NCBI GenBank assembly: GCA_019359595.1
Contig: JAHHGZ010000013.1
Location: forward strand, 114,827-178,826
Length of the DNA stretch: 64,000 nt
Direction of reading: 5' to 3'
Source of the DNA: Cyanomargarita calcarea GSE-NOS-MK-12-04C
Lineage (GTDB): Bacteria > Cyanobacteriota > Cyanobacteriia > Cyanobacteriales > Nostocaceae
Positions 61,492-64,000 of the stretch are shown piece by piece. The translations under genes were made by a program, and so were the position numbers. The stretch's first letter is position 1. Each line of letters starts with the position of its first letter. A model generated the notes under the pieces. That model ran no database searches and was not told the DNA's origin. It saw nothing but the letters and a program-made list of their open reading frames with translations.

Positions 61492-63609
61492 TCAGAATTC
61501 CAACTTCATTCCTTGCTGATTGTAGAGGTAGAAATAATGACCTTCCTTACTCATTAATTCATCATGGGTTCCTTGCTCAATTACCTTACCAGCATCCATG
61601 ACTACGATTGTATCTGCATGTTTGACAGTATTTAAACGGTGAGTAATGAAGAATACCGTACTATCTTTAAATGCATCCGCCAAATTCAAACAAACTTGCC
61701 GTTCTGTGACATAATCTAATGCACTAGTTGCTTCATCTAACACTAATAATTTTGGTCTTTGTAAAACAGAACGAGCTAGAGCAATTCTTTGTCTTTGTCC
61801 ACCAGAAAGCGCTCCTCCACGTTCACCGACCTTGGTATTGTAACCGTTAGGTAAGTCCATAATAAAGTCATGAGCAGCCGCAATCCTAGCAGCTTCGAGA
61901 ATCTCCTCTGTTGTTGCGTCAGGATTGGTGAGAGCGATATTTTCTTGAATTGTACCTTCAAACAACAGCGTATCTTGGGGAACAAATCCGACTTGTCGTC
62001 GCAGGGAGTATAGTTCAACTTTGGATATATCGTATCCATCGATTACGATTCGACCCGACTCGTGTTCGTACAATCGAATCAATAATTTCGTTAGGGTACT
62101 TTTTCCTGCACCGCTTTGTCCGACAATGCCAATAAATTCACCGCTTTTAAAATCAAGATTAACATTGCAAAGTTGCAGCGGACCGTCGCTTTTAAAGCGG
62201 AAGAAAATATTTTCATAACGAACTGCACCAGAAATCGCAGGTAAGGGAATATTATTACGGTCTTGTTCTGCTTCTTGTGGTGTATCAACAATATCGCTTA
62301 AACGCTCTAATGATAAAGCTGTTTCTTGGAAACTTTGCCAAAGTTGTGCTAACCGTAATATTGGACTGGTGACATAACTCGAAATAATCCGAAAAGCAAT
62401 CAATTCTCCTAAAGTTAATTCTCCCTGAACTACTAAATACGCTCCCATCCACAAAACTGATAAACTACTAATTTTATTGAGAAAATTACTGGCAGAATTT
62501 GCCAGGGTGGAAGCGATAACAGTTTTAAACCCCGTTGATACATAAGTAGCGTAACGCTCTTGCCAAGAAAAACGCGATCGCAGTTCAATATTTTGAGCTT
62601 TGACTGTTTGAATTCCGGAAATTACCTCGACTAAGTATGATTGTGTTTCCGCATTTCTTTCGGCTTTCTGACGTAACTGCTTCCTGACGATTGGGGAGGA
62701 AATAACAGTCAAAACGATAAATATAGGTATGGTTCCTAAACCGACTAGGGTTAGTTGCCAGCTATAAAATAACATGACGATGATATAAATCACCGAAAAT
62801 AGAGCATCTAAACCGACAGTTAAAGCTGTACCCGTCATAAATTTACGAATATTTTCTAATTCGTTGATACGGGTAGATAATTCTCCCACTGGTCTGCGTT
62901 GATAATAACTTAGCGGTAAACGGAGTAAGTGGTCAATGATTTCTGACCCCAAACCCATATCAATGCGATTGGTAGTATCGACAAATAAGTAGGTTCTTAA
63001 TGTAGTTAGTACAACTTCAAAAAAACCAATAACTAATAGCAAAGTCCCAAAAATATGCAAAGTACTAACACTATCCTGGACAATTACTTGGTCAATAATT
63101 ATCTGAGTAATCAGGGGATTTGCTAATGCTGCTAGCTGTACAAAAAAAGAAGCCAAAAAAACTTCTATAAGTACCCGACGGTAACGGGATAAATAGGGAA
63201 CAAACCACTCTATACCAAAGCGTTTTTGGGGTGTGGCTTTGGTTGCAGTCAGTAATAATACCCTCAACCGAGGTTGAGAATTGCTTGATTCTACTTCTAA
63301 TTCATCAAGTAGTTGTTTGGGTTTAAAGCGCTGGATACCTTCAGACGGTATTCCCAAAACTATGACTTTTTCACTGGTTTCATATACAACTGCAAAGCTA
63401 TCTTCATAGCGAATCAAAGCAGGTGTGGGAATCCGGGTTATGCTATTTAAGGTTAAGGATAAATCAATCAGTTGGGCTTTGAGTCCTAATAGTTCTGCAA
63501 GATAAGCACAAAGCTGAAAAGATATTGTACCGGAACGTTTATTATTCTCGTTTAAAATCCGATGAATAATCTCCTTCCGAAACGGCATTTCCAAATGTTT
63601 TGATACCAT
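61492..63609 (-). CDS. HlyB-type ABC transporter with inactive C39-like domain, 5' truncated
   Basis: From Met at 63609 the protein has about 705 residues: a C39-peptidase-like domain without the catalytic Cys ('SKHLEMPFRKEIIHRIL', 'LQLCAYLAELLGLKAQ' region), six membrane helices and an ATPase with Walker A 'GQSGAGKST', signature LSGGQ and Walker B 'LLVLDEATSAL'. It is like the cyanobacterial bacteriocin or protein exporters that normally carry an extra N-terminal cyclic-nucleotide-binding region and are around 1000 residues long. That region is absent: upstream of about 63618 the sequence belongs to a glycosyltransferase. The ATG at 63660 is inside that foreign sequence and is unlikely to be real. 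Confidence 0.88.
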   Translation of the reverse strand: MVSKHLEMPFRKEIIHRILNENNKRSGTISFQLCAYLAELLGLKAQLIDLSLTLNSITRIPTPALIRYEDSFAVVYETSEKVIVLGIPSEGIQRFKPKQLLDELEVESSNSQPRLRVLLLTATKATPQKRFGIEWFVPYLSRYRRVLIEVFLASFFVQLAALANPLITQIIIDQVIVQDSVSTLHIFGTLLLVIGFFEVVLTTLRTYLFVDTTNRIDMGLGSEIIDHLLRLPLSYYQRRPVGELSTRINELENIRKFMTGTALTVGLDALFSVIYIIVMLFYSWQLTLVGLGTIPIFIVLTVISSPIVRKQLRQKAERNAETQSYLVEVISGIQTVKAQNIELRSRFSWQERYATYVSTGFKTVIASTLANSASNFLNKISSLSVLWMGAYLVVQGELTLGELIAFRIISSYVTSPILRLAQLWQSFQETALSLERLSDIVDTPQEAEQDRNNIPLPAISGAVRYENIFFRFKSDGPLQLCNVNLDFKSGEFIGIVGQSGAGKSTLTKLLIRLYEHESGRIVIDGYDISKVELYSLRRQVGFVPQDTLLFEGTIQENIALTNPDATTEEILEAARIAAAHDFIMDLPNGYNTKVGERGGALSGGQRQRIALARSVLQRPKLLVLDEATSALDYVTERQVCLNLADAFKDSTVFFITHRLNTVKHADTIVVMDAGKVIEQGTHDELMSKEGHYFYLYNQQGMKLEF

Positions 63610-64000
63610 TTGAAAACATTTTATAAGGCTAAACGGGAAGCTCGACCGGAAACCCACCACTATGTTAGACCTCTGGAAAATGCTGTTCTTCAGGGTCAGG
63701 CTGTTTTTCGCATGGCAGAACAGCTAAAGGCTACGGGATTTGTACCTGATGTGGTTTATGGTCATTCGGGTTGGGGTCCAACCTTATTTATTAAAGATAT
63801 TTTTCCTCAAGCTAAATTACTGTGTTATTTCGAGTGGTTTTATCACGCTCATGGTTCCGATGCTGATTTTGACCCCAATGAACCACTAACTCCGGACGAT
63901 GAAGCCCGGATTCGCACCAAAAATGCGCCAATTTTGCAGGATTTGTATAGTTGCGATCGCGGTCTTTCTGCTACCTATTGGCAGCGTCAACAGTTTCCAT
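63604..64000 (+). pseudogene. Glycosyltransferase fragment (PF12000-type N-terminal domain), 5' truncated, runs off the window
   Basis: In frame after a TGA at 63601 the sequence encodes 'KREARPETHHYVRPLENAVL', 'VVYGHSGWGPTLFIKDIFPQ' and 'KLLCYFEWFYHAHGSDADFD'. These are the hallmarks of the Glyco_trans_4_3 domain found before a GT4 domain. The first 60 or so residues of the family are missing and there is no start codon; the frame begins in the middle of the ABC transporter sequence. It continues beyond the right edge. Either the gene is broken here or the junction is an assembly artefact. Confidence 0.75.

Overview
The window looks like a chromosomal segment of a filamentous, probably heterocyst-forming cyanobacterium (order Nostocales). 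The evidence is frequent HIP1 octamers (GCGATCGC), many heptameric tandem repeats between genes (GAAGGAA, GTTAGGA, AAAAAGT types), abundant small inverted repeats, a NucA/NuiA nuclease-inhibitor pair and typical cyanobacterial Uma2, TrmH and tRNA genes. Genus cannot be fixed from the sequence alone.

Layout. (1) 1-9 kb, mostly + strand: a partial family 2 glycosyltransferase (GT2), a WecG/TagA glycosyltransferase, a GH10 xylanase-like enzyme, a polyprenyl-phosphate sugar transferase, a PF14907 nucleotidyltransferase and a secreted double beta-helix protein. (2) 9.4-31.4 kb, - strand: an exopolysaccharide or O-antigen-like locus with eight glycosyltransferases plus a WbsX-like protein, a multi-membrane polymerase candidate, a phytanoyl-CoA-dioxygenase-like enzyme, a complete dTDP-L-rhamnose pathway (rfbB, rfbA, rfbC, rfbD) and a Wzm/Wzt ABC exporter. 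(3) 31.4-35.2 kb: mobile-element-like repeats, an orphan terminator and one acyltransferase. (4) 35.2-41.3 kb, + strand: a lasso-peptide biosynthetic cluster (RRE protein B1, protease B2, cyclase C, a 46-residue precursor, an HPr-kinase-like tailoring kinase, an ABC exporter). (5) 41.7-52.1 kb: a second polysaccharide set with a second Wzt, FkbM methyltransferase, GT2, cupin, DegT aminotransferase, SAM methyltransferase, two GT4s and another WecG. (6) 52-64 kb: housekeeping and accessory genes (two tRNA-Leu, M48 peptidase, murA, TrmH methyltransferase, thioesterase, nucA/nuiA) ending at a junction where a HlyB-type ABC transporter and a glycosyltransferase are both cut off at their 5' ends.

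How it works together. The sugar transferase would start a lipid-linked saccharide on undecaprenyl phosphate. The GT2/GT4/WecG enzymes would extend it, using dTDP-rhamnose and probably an amino sugar made by the DegT enzyme. Wzm/Wzt would export it. The xylanase-like and beta-helix proteins may trim or bind the product outside the cell.

The most interesting system is the lasso-peptide cluster. Its precursor starts at 38039, has the YxxPxLxxxG leader motif and a Thr two residues before the predicted core, and a possible ring from Ala1 to Asp8. It has two core cysteines and a C-terminal serine next to a kinase gene, which predicts a phosphorylated, possibly disulfide-bonded lasso peptide. Other notable signals are a MITE-like insertion with an 8-base target duplication, a second MITE-like family, a mirror-image arrangement of paralogous genes around the lasso cluster, and an M48 gene that ends inside a tRNA gene.
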